Assembly (NCBI GenBank): GCA_021604365.1
Contig: BQIZ01000008.1
Coordinates: 1 to 45,019, forward strand
DNA length: 45,019 nucleotides
Source of the DNA: Nitrospirales bacterium
GTDB taxonomy: Bacteria; Nitrospirota; Nitrospiria; Nitrospirales; UBA8639
Direction of reading: 5' to 3'
In this document: positions 15,830 to 25,272 of the stretch, in pieces
Numbering within the stretch: the first letter of the stretch is position 1
How the letters are laid out: the number at the start of each line of letters is the position of its first letter
Notes under the pieces: model-generated
Seen by the model: the letters and a program-made list of their open reading frames with translations, nothing else
Database searches by the model: none
What the model was told of the DNA's origin: nothing
Position numbers and translations under genes: made by a program

Positions 15830-16645
15830 TTACTTTTTCTTCCCAGCGGATTGCTTTCCTGTTGCCCTTCGTACTTTCCGTGCTATCTCTTCTTTTTTTT
15901 TCTTTTGGTATTTCTGGACTTTAAAATTTTCGCAACAAGAAGAAGAACAATATTTCATGCGATTTGACGCCGTCATAAAAAATTTGTGACAGCGGGGACA
16001 AGAAAGGATCTTACCGGGACCCAGCAAATCTAACATCAGCATAAGAGTTAAGTAACCGGTCAGACTTAGTGAAATCCAGACAAGTTCCCATTTCTCTTCC
16101 TGTGGATTCCAATTTAATTGCGGTTCAATACTGGATTCCTTGATGGTTTTGTTGACATAAATTTCGAGTGGTTCAAAGGAAAATTCTTGGAAAGCGTTCG
16201 AATTGGGTTTCTGAGAATATTTAATAACGTCGGCAAGATCCTTTTGCTCCTGTCGGAAATGACGAATAGGCATGGGTAAATTTTGGAGAATGGATGATAT
16301 GTCAATAGGAGAGCTTCTGTTTGGGTTCCACACATTTTCTTTTGTAATGCCTTCCATAGTCTTACCGAAAGATGTCTTTTTCTTATTTTGGTCAATGTGA
16401 CTTAAGACTAAAGTGTTTCCTAAAACTCCAAATCGCTCACAAAAGCTAAGTATTTCTTCCGGTTTTTCCGCATTTACACTGATAAATTCCAAGTACAGTG
16501 ATTTTTTTTCTCCCTGTCGAATTTCGCTAGCAGGGAAATATCTATCAAATGGGTTGTAAGGCTGAAAAGGTGGAATTGGCGTAATATTTTCTCCTTCTAA
16601 TTTGACGGAACTCCTGTACCAAGTACCTCGGAATAAGCCTTCCAT
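15830..16645 (-). CDS. Protein with C-terminal CGNR-like zinc finger
   Basis: I choose the ATG at 16645 (271 residues, MEGLFRGTWYRSS) because GGGGAGG sits just upstream; a GTG at 16678 is possible. Most of the protein has no recognisable domain. Near the C-terminus it has LSCPRCHKFFMTASNRMKYCSSSCCENFKVQKYQ, a Cys4 finger like those ending CGNR-type proteins, followed by a Lys/Arg-rich tail likely to touch nucleic acid. It is 11 bp from the integrase start and in the same direction, so the two may be co-transcribed. A regulatory role for the island is plausible but not shown. Confidence 0.65.
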   Translation of the reverse strand: MEGLFRGTWYRSSVKLEGENITPIPPFQPYNPFDRYFPASEIRQGEKKSLYLEFISVNAEKPEEILSFCERFGVLGNTLVLSHIDQNKKKTSFGKTMEGITKENVWNPNRSSPIDISSILQNLPMPIRHFRQEQKDLADVIKYSQKPNSNAFQEFSFEPLEIYVNKTIKESSIEPQLNWNPQEEKWELVWISLSLTGYLTLMLMLDLLGPGKILSCPRCHKFFMTASNRMKYCSSSCCENFKVQKYQKKKKEEIARKVRRATGKQSAGKKK

Positions 16646-16800
16646 TAGATTCTTTCCTCCCCAAATAAATTTTTTCACTAATCTTTTACCTTGTTACTAA
16701 TTTCACTATTATTTTAGTGTTATTAGTAAATAGGATATAGGCTTATATCACAATATTCTCCACCCCGGTCAATGGGGTATGGAACCAAGAAGGAGAAAAA

Positions 16801-17085
16801 ATGGAAAAAACCACAAAACGATTACTCACACTCATGGAATGTGAAACTCGAACAGGGCGCAAAGTTTCAACTTGGCGCAAGGCTATTGCGCGAAGAGAAG
16901 TTCCGTTCGTAAGAATTGGCCGAAGTGTGCGTATCCCTCAAGAATTCATTGAGGACCTTGTTACAAAAGGGTGGCGGGAACCTGTGAGTAGTCTGTCCAT
17001 CTCTGCGAGTTCCGTTGGATTAGTCAAAGATATAAAAAAGCATGCATCAGGGGGTATTAATGAAATATTGGAGGATAAATTTTGA
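16801..17085 (+). CDS. Excisionase-like helix-turn-helix protein
   Basis: This 94-residue protein starts at an ATG with AAGGAG just upstream. It contains a winged-helix pattern seen in Xis/MerR-like proteins (LLTLMECETRTGRKVSTWRK, then REVPFVRIGRSVRIPQEFIEDLV). Such proteins usually direct an integrase to excise, or regulate early genes of an element. It is divergent from the integrase operon and followed closely by the primase gene, a common order in integrated islands. Confidence 0.75.
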   Translation: MEKTTKRLLTLMECETRTGRKVSTWRKAIARREVPFVRIGRSVRIPQEFIEDLVTKGWREPVSSLSISASSVGLVKDIKKHASGGINEILEDKF

Positions 17086-17127
17086 GGAGTTCATTTCAAA
17101 ATTTTGAATCTGTGGTTCCAAAAATTT

Positions 17128-19398
17128 ATGAAAGCGACTGTGAATTATATGGATGATCCATTCGAATTTATCCCTTCTACTCTGAAACAAAGATGCCAAT
17201 GGGTGGTGTTTCGTTTGGAAATCCGCAATGGGAAATCCACCAAAATTCCTTATTCTTCCGCTAATCCCTCAAATTACGCAAATGTGACAGATTCCCATAC
17301 TTGGAGCACGTATGGCGAAGCAGTACAAGCCATGCAGAAAAATGATGTGAATGGAATTGGATTTGTCTTTGCACGGGAAGACGCTTTTTGTGGGATTGAT
17401 TTAGATCATTGTCGCAATCCCAAAACGGGGGAAATTGAGGAGTGGGCTCAAAAAATTATTACGGATTTAGATTCCTACAGCGAGATTTCTCCATCTGGTA
17501 CAGGTATCCATATCCTGGTTAAAGGAACCCTACCGCCTGGCAAACGAAGAAAAGGGAAGATTGAAATGTACGACCAGGAACGGTACTTTTGTATGACGGG
17601 AAATTCTTGCAAAGGCACTCCTAGAGACATTCACGAACGGGGATTTGAACTAGAACTTCTCCATTCCCAAATATTTGGCACAGCCAAACCTGACCACAAT
17701 TCCCCTCCCATTCCAAATCTTTCTCTACTGATATCCAACGGATTCGATGATGAGTCAGTAATTGTTAAAGCTAAACAGGCAATAAACGGGGATCTTTTTT
17801 CAGCATTGTGGGAAGGAAATTTCGAAAAGTATGACAGCCGGTCTGAAGCTGATCTAGCACTTTGCAGTCTCTTACGTTTTTGGACTGGGGGAAATCCCCA
17901 GCGCATAGATTGTTTATTTAGGCAATCAGGATTATATCGAGAAAAGTGGGATGAAAAGCATTACAGTGATGGACGTACGTACGGCCAAGCCACTATCGAG
18001 CAAGCTCTCAAAGGCTCTACAGAAATTTATCAACCCAAGAGTCACGGTCAAGATTTTCGGTCGTCAGAAATCAGATTTCCCCTCGAAGTGCTCCCCTCTC
18101 CCCTTCGAGAGTATACCCAAAAATTAGCCGAAGCCTTACCCGTTCCTATAGATCTTGTGGGAGTTAGTGTGCTGGTAGCGGCGGCGTCAGTCATTGGGGC
18201 CAGCCGAGTCATCGAAGTGAAACCAGGTTGGCACGAATCCCCCATTATATTTCTGGCTATTGTTGGGGATCCTGGAACCTTAAAAAGCCCTATGCTGCAT
18301 GACGTTTTACAACCCATTTCTCAGTACCAAGCTAAATTAGAGAAAGAATTTAACGAAGCATATTTTGTTTATAAACAAGACAAGCTGGTGTATGAAAAAG
18401 AAAAGCAATTATTTACAAAAGGAAAAAGAGAATCTCCCCCATGCGAACCTCAGGAACCTACGATGAAACGGGTGCGCGTAGGCGATATCACGGTTGAACG
18501 ATTAGGAGTAATGCTAAGTGAAAATCCGGAAGGGCTTTTGCTCGCCTGCGACGAACTCTCCGCATGGGTTAAGTCACAGAATCAATACAAAGGCGGCAAA
18601 GGAGCAGATCGCTCTTTTTACTTGTCCCTTTGGAATGCCGCTCAAATTATTATCGACCGTCAAAAAACGTCTCCTATTATTGTAAACAACCCTGTCATGT
18701 CCATAATGGGATGTATTCCACCTGCGGTCTTACCGGAACTTCAGGATAAGGAGAATCGAGAAGATGGCTTTATCCATCGCATCTTATTTGCCTACCCGAA
18801 ACCGGTCAGGCCATATTGGGAAGAAAATTCAGTGCCAGAAGAAATCCAACAAAATTATGAAAATCTGGTGAAGGGGTTAATTGAACTGAGGAAAGAACTT
18901 CATCCTTCAATTCTGAAATTCACCCCTTCAGCAAAGGAGACATTTAAGGTCTGGCATGATGCGCATGTCGAAGAATTCAGCTCTCCTACCTTTCCACCAA
19001 ATTTGAAAGGGTTTTATGCCAAGTTAAGAGGATACTGTGCACGATTGGCCCTCATTCTTGCTGTATGCTCTGACCCGAAGACCCAGGCCGTTGACAGGGA
19101 ATCCGTTGAAGGGGGTTGTGCTCTAACCGAATATTTCAAAGCACAGGCCGAAGCCATTCTCCCTTTGCTCAACCCTGGAAAACCCACTCCAGAAAAAAGG
19201 TGCGAACAAGCCATCCTCAGGAATTTAGAGACCAACAAAGAACAAACACGAAGAAATATTCAACGAAGTGTAAGCAGTTCCCCAGAAATATTCCACAAAG
19301 TTTTAGATGGGTTAGTTGAGGCTAAATGTGTCATGAAAATGAAAAACCCGAACCCTAAGGGTTCAGAGATATTTAAGCTTGCCAAAGAGGATAGGTGA
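17128..19398 (+). CDS. Primase-like/DUF3987 replication protein
   Basis: The likely start is the ATG at 17128 (756 residues); TTG 17104 and ATG 17149 are alternatives, none with a strong ribosome site. The N-terminal part has features of virus/plasmid primase-polymerase domains: RCQWVVFRLE, NGIGFVFAREDAFCGIDLDHC (Asp-x-Asp) and SEISPSGTGIHILVKG. The C-terminal part is a DUF3987 domain (VLPSPLREYTQKLAEALPVP, AIVGDPGTLKSPMLHDVLQPI with a Walker A-like loop, and LLACDELSAWVKSQNQYKGG with a DE Walker B). It probably provides primase and helicase-like activity for replicating the excised island. Confidence 0.84.
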   Translation: MKATVNYMDDPFEFIPSTLKQRCQWVVFRLEIRNGKSTKIPYSSANPSNYANVTDSHTWSTYGEAVQAMQKNDVNGIGFVFAREDAFCGIDLDHCRNPKTGEIEEWAQKIITDLDSYSEISPSGTGIHILVKGTLPPGKRRKGKIEMYDQERYFCMTGNSCKGTPRDIHERGFELELLHSQIFGTAKPDHNSPPIPNLSLLISNGFDDESVIVKAKQAINGDLFSALWEGNFEKYDSRSEADLALCSLLRFWTGGNPQRIDCLFRQSGLYREKWDEKHYSDGRTYGQATIEQALKGSTEIYQPKSHGQDFRSSEIRFPLEVLPSPLREYTQKLAEALPVPIDLVGVSVLVAAASVIGASRVIEVKPGWHESPIIFLAIVGDPGTLKSPMLHDVLQPISQYQAKLEKEFNEAYFVYKQDKLVYEKEKQLFTKGKRESPPCEPQEPTMKRVRVGDITVERLGVMLSENPEGLLLACDELSAWVKSQNQYKGGKGADRSFYLSLWNAAQIIIDRQKTSPIIVNNPVMSIMGCIPPAVLPELQDKENREDGFIHRILFAYPKPVRPYWEENSVPEEIQQNYENLVKGLIELRKELHPSILKFTPSAKETFKVWHDAHVEEFSSPTFPPNLKGFYAKLRGYCARLALILAVCSDPKTQAVDRESVEGGCALTEYFKAQAEAILPLLNPGKPTPEKRCEQAILRNLETNKEQTRRNIQRSVSSSPEIFHKVLDGLVEAKCVMKMKNPNPKGSEIFKLAKEDR

Positions 19399-19665
19399 AT
19401 ATTCTCTCCAATGGGTACCGACAACCTGACATCCAGGGATTATTCATGCCTGCATTGACTAAAAGTGTCGCAGAGATAGGGGTTCGACACCATCCGACAA
19501 CCAGGTGAATTTTAACGTCAGACGTTGCGTCGAATAATGTCAGCAGCTTTCTTCCCGACGCCTATCATTTTGATTGTAAAGTGGAAATGAGGAATTGTCG
19601 GGTGTCGGTAATATTTAGGTAGTTTCCAAAATGAAAAGAATAGCTCATGCAAAGGAGGTGACCCT

Positions 19666-20238
19666 ATGCAATGTACCGCCAAATCCAAACGGTCGGGGAA
19701 ACGATGTTGTAATAAACCAGTCAGGGGGAGGACAGTTTGTCGGATGCACGGGGGCAATTCCCGCCGAGGAATAGCCCATCCCAATTACCAGACTGGACGG
19801 TATGCCAAGGATCTTCCCCCAAAACTAGCTGAGCAATATGAAGCCAGCTTACAGTCACAGGCCCTAACCTCTTTACGAGGGGATTTGAGTCTCTGTGATA
19901 TTCGAATCGGTGAATTGTTAAGGAGGCTTACGGAGAAAAGGGAACCGCTAAATAGCCCCTTATGGAAAGCCATTTTGGAAGCTTTAGCTCAACGGCGAAA
20001 GTTGGTTGAAGTATACGATAAACATGCTATCGTCGAAAGGACTTATATCCCACTTGAGCAAGCCTCTCAAGTGATTAAAGCAATCAGCATGATGATAAAA
20101 GCTGAAGTTCGGAGCCTTATCGACCCTAAAACTGGAAGCCTTCTGTTAACCCGGCTTAGTCAGGAAATTTCTAAGTATTTACCTCCTCACGAAGTAGAGG
20201 AGAAAGAAAATTCTATTGGGAGGGAAACCAAATATTAA
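19666..20238 (+). CDS. HGG-motif protein, phage/island associated (terminase small subunit-like)
   Basis: This 190-residue protein starts at an ATG preceded by AAAGGAGGTGA. The N-terminus CTAKSKRSGKRCCNKPVRGRTVC followed by RMHGGNS is a short Cys/His finger common in phage and island proteins, often annotated as a terminase small subunit or hypothetical. The rest is mostly helical and charged. No large terminase is present, so a packaging role is uncertain. The preceding gap (19399-19665) holds only short imperfect repeats (GTCGGGTGTCGG and similar) and no gene that I can support. Confidence 0.65.
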   Translation: MQCTAKSKRSGKRCCNKPVRGRTVCRMHGGNSRRGIAHPNYQTGRYAKDLPPKLAEQYEASLQSQALTSLRGDLSLCDIRIGELLRRLTEKREPLNSPLWKAILEALAQRRKLVEVYDKHAIVERTYIPLEQASQVIKAISMMIKAEVRSLIDPKTGSLLLTRLSQEISKYLPPHEVEEKENSIGRETKY

Positions 20239-20663
20239 GGTGAAGATAAGTTTAAATTGATGATTTTCTGATTTCCTAGAGGAATCCTCTAGGTCATATC
20301 AAAAAGAGTAGTAGTGCAGTTAAAATAGGATCAGCCTTTTGTCTTCTTGAAATTATTCCCGCCGGTATGATTAATGGACTAGACTTAGTCTGCGGGTGTT
20401 TCTTCGCTATTAAAATATAATATAAACCTCTGTTACTTTTGAGTGGCCAAAATTTTAGTGTGGTAACCTTGTGTGCACGCGTAGTTCAAGCGAAATTTTT
20501 CTAAAATTTAAGTGCATACGCTAGTATTTAACCTTGGGAATACAAAACCCAGAAAGGGCAAGGTAGATTAAATTATTCCTAATTGAACACTGAGTTGACA
20601 AATCCTTCCTTGACTTATAGTCTACACAAGTTTCTGTGCACTAATTTAACTTTTAAATTATAG
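20239..20663. other. AT-rich intergenic region upstream of the methyltransferase
   Basis: This stretch of 425 bp is AT-rich and has no convincing reading frame. It probably contains the promoter of the DNA methyltransferase gene, but I cannot identify a clear pair of hexamers. Confidence 0.4.
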
Positions 20664-20669
20664 TTGAAA

Positions 20670-22016
20670 ATGCAGTTTGCCTTGAAAAGCCAAGAAATAC
20701 CCCAATCTCAATTCGATAGAGTGCTCAATGGAAATCGAAAGAATGGTCTTCAGGAACTTGATGCCCCTATTCACCGCTGGTGGAGATTTATCCTTGCCTT
20801 CCCCCCGCACTTAGTTTCCCAGTACCTCGACGAGTTTGGGTGTGAAGGTCCTGGTAGCACTGTATTAGATCCTTTTAGTGGGACCGGCACCACGCTTGTA
20901 GAAGCAAAGCGCCGAGGATGTTTTGCTATTGGTTTGGAAGCTCTAGACTTTTGTTTTCTGGCTTCCAAGGTTAAAACAACCTGGGAAATTTCATTACCCC
21001 AGCTTGAGAGGGAGAGCAAGAGACTTTTTGCGGACATTGCCGAAGAATTTTCCCAGTACGGTTTCTTTTCTGAGAACTCTCTATTCCAAGATTACCAAAA
21101 TTACCAAAATCCGATTGTATGTCCTTACAAACTCTCCCTCGACCAGCAAAAGCTTTTAGGAAAAGGTTATATATCGGATCGACCACTACAGAAGCTTCTC
21201 ACAATACAGAAATATGTCCTTTCACTGCCTCCTAGTCCTGTGGCAGATTTTTTTAAAATGGCACTTGGCAGCATGGCTGTTATAGCCTCTAACGTAGGGT
21301 TTGGACCTGAGATATATTGTAAGAAAATGAAGAAGGATGAGGATGTTTGGGCCTTGTTCTCTAATCAGATTAAGGAAATGCTAGCAGACCTTCAAATGAT
21401 ACAAAAAAAACGGTTTGGTCCTTCTTCTGTTTTTCATCAGGATGCCCGCACAATGAAGTCATTGGGGAATTTGAAAATAGATGCAGTTATTACGTCGCCA
21501 CCCTACCCAAACGAAAAAAACTACGGGCGTATTACAAGAATCGAGAATATAATAACCAATCTTATTCAAAATAAAGAAGACCTGAGGCGATTGAAGAAGG
21601 GTTTGATTCGTAGCAACAGTCAAAACATGTATAAGGGAGATGATGATCACAGATACGTTGAGAAATTTTCAAGCATTCAAAGAATAGCTAATGAAATAGA
21701 AGAACGTCGGCTCAGTTTAGGTAAAACTTCAGGCTGGGAAAAGCTCTACCCTCTTGTAGCCAAGAACTACTTTGGGGGTCTTTACCGCCACCTGTTGGAT
21801 TTGAAGCCTCTCTTAAAACGTGGTGGCCGCTGTGCCTATGTTGTCGGAGATCAAATGTCCTTCCTTATGGTCCATATAAAGACCGGAGAAATCCTTGCGG
21901 AACTTGCATCGGACATCGGGTATAAGATAGTTAAAATCGATCTTTGGCGGGAGCGTTGGGCTTCAGCGTCAAAGACACCGATTAGGGAAGAAGTTGTAGT
22001 ATTTAGTAAAAAGTGA
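20670..22016 (+). CDS. Type II DNA methyltransferase (TSPPY motif, probable N4-cytosine type)
   Basis: I use the ATG at 20670 (448 residues); a TTG two codons earlier is possible. The SAM-binding motif STVLDPFSGTGTTLVEAKRRG is near residues 63-83, and the catalytic loop IDAVITSPPYPNEKNYGR is near residue 270. TSPPY favours N4-cytosine methylation, although N6-adenine cannot be excluded. The C-terminal part contains GGLYRHLLDLKPLLKRGGRCAYVVGD, typical of the last strands of the fold. It is convergent with the endonuclease gene, with only 8 bp between the stop codons. Its role would be to protect host DNA from the partner nuclease. Confidence 0.9.
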   Translation: MQFALKSQEIPQSQFDRVLNGNRKNGLQELDAPIHRWWRFILAFPPHLVSQYLDEFGCEGPGSTVLDPFSGTGTTLVEAKRRGCFAIGLEALDFCFLASKVKTTWEISLPQLERESKRLFADIAEEFSQYGFFSENSLFQDYQNYQNPIVCPYKLSLDQQKLLGKGYISDRPLQKLLTIQKYVLSLPPSPVADFFKMALGSMAVIASNVGFGPEIYCKKMKKDEDVWALFSNQIKEMLADLQMIQKKRFGPSSVFHQDARTMKSLGNLKIDAVITSPPYPNEKNYGRITRIENIITNLIQNKEDLRRLKKGLIRSNSQNMYKGDDDHRYVEKFSSIQRIANEIEERRLSLGKTSGWEKLYPLVAKNYFGGLYRHLLDLKPLLKRGGRCAYVVGDQMSFLMVHIKTGEILAELASDIGYKIVKIDLWRERWASASKTPIREEVVVFSKK

Positions 22017-22035
22017 GACTGGTGTCAGTCCCACT
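22012..22035. terminator. Bidirectional stem-loop between methyltransferase and endonuclease genes
   Basis: AGTGaGACTG and CAGTCcCACT form a ten-position stem with one mismatch around a GTGT loop. It spans both stop codons of the convergent genes. It may terminate both transcripts, though the U-tracts are poor. Confidence 0.45.
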
Positions 22036-22834
22036 CAAAGGCGTACCAATCCCGAATTTGGGTAAGTTCCGCCGGGTGGTCAACAAGTGCGAATTCTGCT
22101 AGGCAGATACGATTGGATGTGTCAGGTTTGGCACCAATAAGATGTTTTTGCATATTAGGCGGGAAGAACTGTTTCAATGCCTCACCAGCACCAAATAATT
22201 GCGAGACGTTCAAGCAATCTTCGGGAGCCTCATTTTTAGCCTCAACGGCAATTCCGACTTCCCGGTTTGTCGCTCTTCCCACATAAAGTTCATCGACTTC
22301 TACTTGACCATAATTCTTCACTCCAATTCTAAGGTGGGATTGGAGTCGAAAAGTGGATGTTAGTCCCAGATATTTTGCGATAAGGTCATTAGTTTGAATT
22401 CTCGTTAACATTCCCTGTTCATCGTGTCCCATATATGGGTTTACCCAACTGGGAGTTTTGTCAGATATTCGCTCTGACGAAATTGCGGGAGGAAATCGAA
22501 ACCTATTCGGAATGGGAATTCGCACAAAGGCATACTTTCCCTTACCTTTTCCTATGATGGCAAAATGTCCATCAGAAAGGATCTCATTTGGAAGGTCAGC
22601 TCTCGCCCGGAATGTGTAAAGAGCATCAGGGAAATTTTTGAGAACTAACTCTCGCTTACTTATTCCGTATCGGACAAGTTCACTCCCATGAAGTACAAGG
22701 CTGGTCTTGGTAAACGGGATGTAAGAAGGGTCCGTTGCCTTTTCCTTAGCTTCACGATATGTCGCTATGAACGCTGCTGCGTATTGATTTGGAATGTTTT
22801 CAAGACCTTGATACAAATTAGGAACGTTAGTCAT
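22025..22834 (-). CDS. Type II restriction endonuclease (PD-(D/E)XK fold)
   Basis: This 269-residue protein shows a PD-(D/E)XK core: VEVDELYVGRATNREVGIAVEAKNE, with Asp181 and Glu198-x-Lys200 as probable catalytic residues. The rest has no family I can name. Its identity is supported by context: it is 7 bp downstream of a controller-type regulator and convergent with a DNA methyltransferase, the standard layout of a C-R/M type II system. It should cut unmethylated incoming DNA. The recognition sequence cannot be inferred from the sequence alone. Confidence 0.8.
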   Translation of the reverse strand: MTNVPNLYQGLENIPNQYAAAFIATYREAKEKATDPSYIPFTKTSLVLHGSELVRYGISKRELVLKNFPDALYTFRARADLPNEILSDGHFAIIGKGKGKYAFVRIPIPNRFRFPPAISSERISDKTPSWVNPYMGHDEQGMLTRIQTNDLIAKYLGLTSTFRLQSHLRIGVKNYGQVEVDELYVGRATNREVGIAVEAKNEAPEDCLNVSQLFGAGEALKQFFPPNMQKHLIGAKPDTSNRICLAEFALVDHPAELTQIRDWYAFEWD

Positions 22835-22841
22835 TACCTAA

Positions 22842-23063
22842 TTAGAAGCCCTTCATTAATTTTGAAATAGAAATTTGGAGAGCTTTGGCAATGACCTCAA
22901 TATTTCGCAGAGAAATATTACGCTTCCCACGTTCGATACCACTGATGTAGGTGCGGTCTAAACCGCATTTATCGGCAAAGGACTCTTGAGATAAACCCTT
23001 CTCTCTCCGTAACTGGCGAACGCGGTCTCCGAAGCTTTCGGCAATGTTATTCCGGTAATTCAC
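22842..23063 (-). CDS. Controller (C) protein of the restriction-modification system, Xre-type HTH
   Basis: This 73-residue single-domain helix-turn-helix protein ([20 protein letters not shown], then [24 protein letters not shown]) matches the size and sequence style of C proteins. These bind C-boxes upstream of their own gene and delay nuclease expression until the methyltransferase has acted. The start is a GTG at 23063. An operator-like sequence lies only about 20 bp upstream, so the transcript may have a very short leader. The endonuclease gene follows after 7 bp. Confidence 0.88.
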   Translation of the reverse strand: MNYRNNIAESFGDRVRQLRREKGLSQESFADKCGLDRTYISGIERGKRNISLRNIEVIAKALQISISKLMKGF

Positions 23064-23083
23064 AAGGCAAGCCTAGCGCCTTG

Positions 23084-23116
23084 TAGTAAATCAGTCTACG
23101 TACTATAAGTCACATT
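23084..23116 (-). promoter_or_regulatory. C-box operators of the controller protein
   Basis: On the minus strand the region contains ATGTGACTTATAGTACGT followed by AGACTGATTTACT. The first half closely resembles the published C.Esp1396I-type operator (GACTTATAGTC core) as I remember it, and the second is a weaker GACT half-site arrangement. Between this operator and the start codon, ACAAGGC and GCCTTGT (23062-23084) form a further inverted repeat. Confidence 0.65.
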
Positions 23117-23289
23117 TAATTAAATGAATAAAATTTTCCGGAGGGATTTTTATTGAATTGTAAGACAATCTGATTAATCAAAAAATAAGGTTTAGAAGAA
23201 GATGACCGTTTACTGTTTTGATTAACACGCCTACAGAAAAAAAGCTGAAGTTGAAAATGTAGGGAGATCGATTACCAACTCCTAATTAA

Positions 23290-23505
23290 GCCCACCCTTG
23301 CCAGTTCCGGGGACAATGGCGGTGGCTTCGATTTCCAAGGAACCTATGTGGCCGAAGGGTTCGGTTGCTTAATGGCGGACGGTATTTCCTGTGCCGTCTT
23401 TGCCATAGATTGAACTACCAAAGTCAGAATGAGCCTCGTTGGAACGGTTGTGTCATAAGGCGCAATCCAATCCATCCCCTAATCAGAGCCCATAACAACA
23501 AGTAG
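23290..23505 (+). pseudogene. Fragment of a zinc-ribbon hypothetical protein
   Basis: The frame from 23290 to a TAG at 23503 encodes about 71 residues without a start codon. It reads CQFRGQWRWLRFP, LCGRRVRLLNGGRYFLCRLC and HRLNYQSQNEPRWN. This resembles the C-terminal half of a common bacterial hypothetical protein with a CGRRV...YFLCRHC..LxYxSQ pattern. The N-terminal half is missing or frameshifted, so it is probably a remnant. The regions on each side (23117-23289, 23506-23721) contain no gene that I can support. Confidence 0.5.
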
Positions 23506-23721
23506 TAATATTTCTTGTTTTTGAGAGGCGATTTCTATTTTTAAAAGAACCTGGTACTATCCTCAAAAATTACCCTCCCAAATTTTATTAGTATTTGGAA
23601 GATTTTTATTCCAGTTTAGTAAGCCTTAAAAGATCTTAGATTTTCTCATGAAACTTTTGCACTGGGGGTTTCCCCTCCACCCTACTATTTTTTCCATATA
23701 AACCGTAAGTTCGATTTTTTT

Positions 23722-25248
23722 ATGTTGACCTCAGATTCAACGGCACCAGTCTCTGGGACTGAATTATTTATTGGGTTGGTTGCTGCTGTTGGTACTAATC
23801 AGGATTTAATAGTTGAGGAAATATCCAAAGCTCTAAAAGTACTTCAGTTTGAAAGTCAGGAAATAAGGTTAATTCACCTTTTAAGGAGTACCCAAAAAAC
23901 AGAATGGCAGAAAATAACGGATAGCCCGATTGAAAAACGTTATCATGACAATATGGATGCTGGAAATGCCATGCGAGAAATGACAGGCAGGGGTGATGCA
24001 TTATCACTTCTGGGAATTACTGAAGTTCTTAATATACGAAATAATCCAAGTTTAAAAGATAAAAATATAGCCTACATTTTTCGCTCATTAAAGCATCCTG
24101 ATGAAGTGAAAACTTTTCGAAAAATATATGGGCCAAGTTTTATATTAATTTCAGCTTATGCGCCGCGAGAAATTCGTCACGAAAATTTAGCCAGAAAAAT
24201 TGCCGATTCGCATGGATATCTTGACCCAAACCCCTATTACACAGAGAGCTCAAACCTTATATTTCGTGATGAATGTGAAATGGATAAAAAATTAGGTCAA
24301 AACCTTCGTGATACTTTCCCAATGGCGGATGTTTTTATTGATGTAGGGAGCCATGGATTTCTTACTTCCTCGATTAAGCGTTTTGTGGAATTACTTTTTG
24401 GAAATACCTTCCATACTCCTACACGTGATGAATATGGCATGTTCCATGCGCAAGCCGCTGCTTTACGCTCTTCCTCATTGGGACGGCAAGTAGGCGCCGC
24501 CATTTCAAACGAGTCTGGAGATATTATTGCAGTAGGAACCAATGAAGTCCCGAAGCCAGGTGGTGGTCTTTATTGGGCAGAAGATACACCGGACCATCGG
24601 GACCATACACTTGGCGAAGATCCAAGTGACAAAATGAAAATGAATGTTTTTGTGGAGTTAGTTAAGCGACTCAAAGAGTCTCATTGGTTAGCAGATGAGC
24701 TGGCTAAAAAAGATCCCCAAGAACTTGCTTTAGAAGCCTTGGCTCCTGGTTCAACATTTTCATTGAAAAACACTCAATTAATGAACATCATTGAATTTGG
24801 TCGTGCTGTTCATGCCGAAATGGCTGCATTATTGGATGCAGCCTGCCGAGGAGTTTCAGTTAAAAACTGTACATTATATACAACAACCTTTCCTTGTCAT
24901 GATTGCGCGAAACATATAGTAGCTGCAGGAATAAAAAGAGTACTTTACATTGAGCCTTACCCCAAAAGTTTAGCGGTTGGACTATATCCAGATTCTATTT
25001 CCGTAGATAAACCAGAGGATAATACTAGTCGTGTGAAATTTGAACCTTTTGTAGGTTTAGCTCCCCGAAGGTATATGGAACTCTTTGAAATGTTGGATAG
25101 AAAAAAGGGTGGCAAAGTAATTGAGTGGGGAGGGCTATCACCACAACCAAGACTACCTAGTGATCCAAATTCCTACACGCTAAACGAAGTTAGGGGTTGT
25201 GAAACTATTCGAGGAAAAATGATTGAGTGTGATTTAATAAGTGCATAA
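23722..25248 (+). CDS. Anti-phage dCTP deaminase-like protein (AvcD/DCD type)
   Basis: The 508-residue protein has a large N-terminal P-loop-kinase-like region and a C-terminal cytidine/deoxycytidylate deaminase domain. The deaminase zinc site is complete: His364-Ala-Glu366 (FGRAVHAEMAALLDAACRG) and Pro391-Cys392-x-x-Cys395 (TTFPCHDCAKHIVAAG). The N-terminal FIGLVAAVGTNQDLIVEEI aligns with the usual P-loop start but lacks the Walker A lysine, as I recall is common in this group. Proteins of this build deplete dCTP during infection and block phage DNA synthesis (AvcD of Vibrio and related dCTP deaminases). The start ATG at 23722 has no clear Shine-Dalgarno sequence. A 56-aa gene follows after 24 bp. 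Function is inferred from architecture and the island context. Confidence 0.85.
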   Translation: MLTSDSTAPVSGTELFIGLVAAVGTNQDLIVEEISKALKVLQFESQEIRLIHLLRSTQKTEWQKITDSPIEKRYHDNMDAGNAMREMTGRGDALSLLGITEVLNIRNNPSLKDKNIAYIFRSLKHPDEVKTFRKIYGPSFILISAYAPREIRHENLARKIADSHGYLDPNPYYTESSNLIFRDECEMDKKLGQNLRDTFPMADVFIDVGSHGFLTSSIKRFVELLFGNTFHTPTRDEYGMFHAQAAALRSSSLGRQVGAAISNESGDIIAVGTNEVPKPGGGLYWAEDTPDHRDHTLGEDPSDKMKMNVFVELVKRLKESHWLADELAKKDPQELALEALAPGSTFSLKNTQLMNIIEFGRAVHAEMAALLDAACRGVSVKNCTLYTTTFPCHDCAKHIVAAGIKRVLYIEPYPKSLAVGLYPDSISVDKPEDNTSRVKFEPFVGLAPRRYMELFEMLDRKKGGKVIEWGGLSPQPRLPSDPNSYTLNEVRGCETIRGKMIECDLISA

Positions 25249-25272
25249 ATTGTAAAAAAAGGAGGGGAGGGT

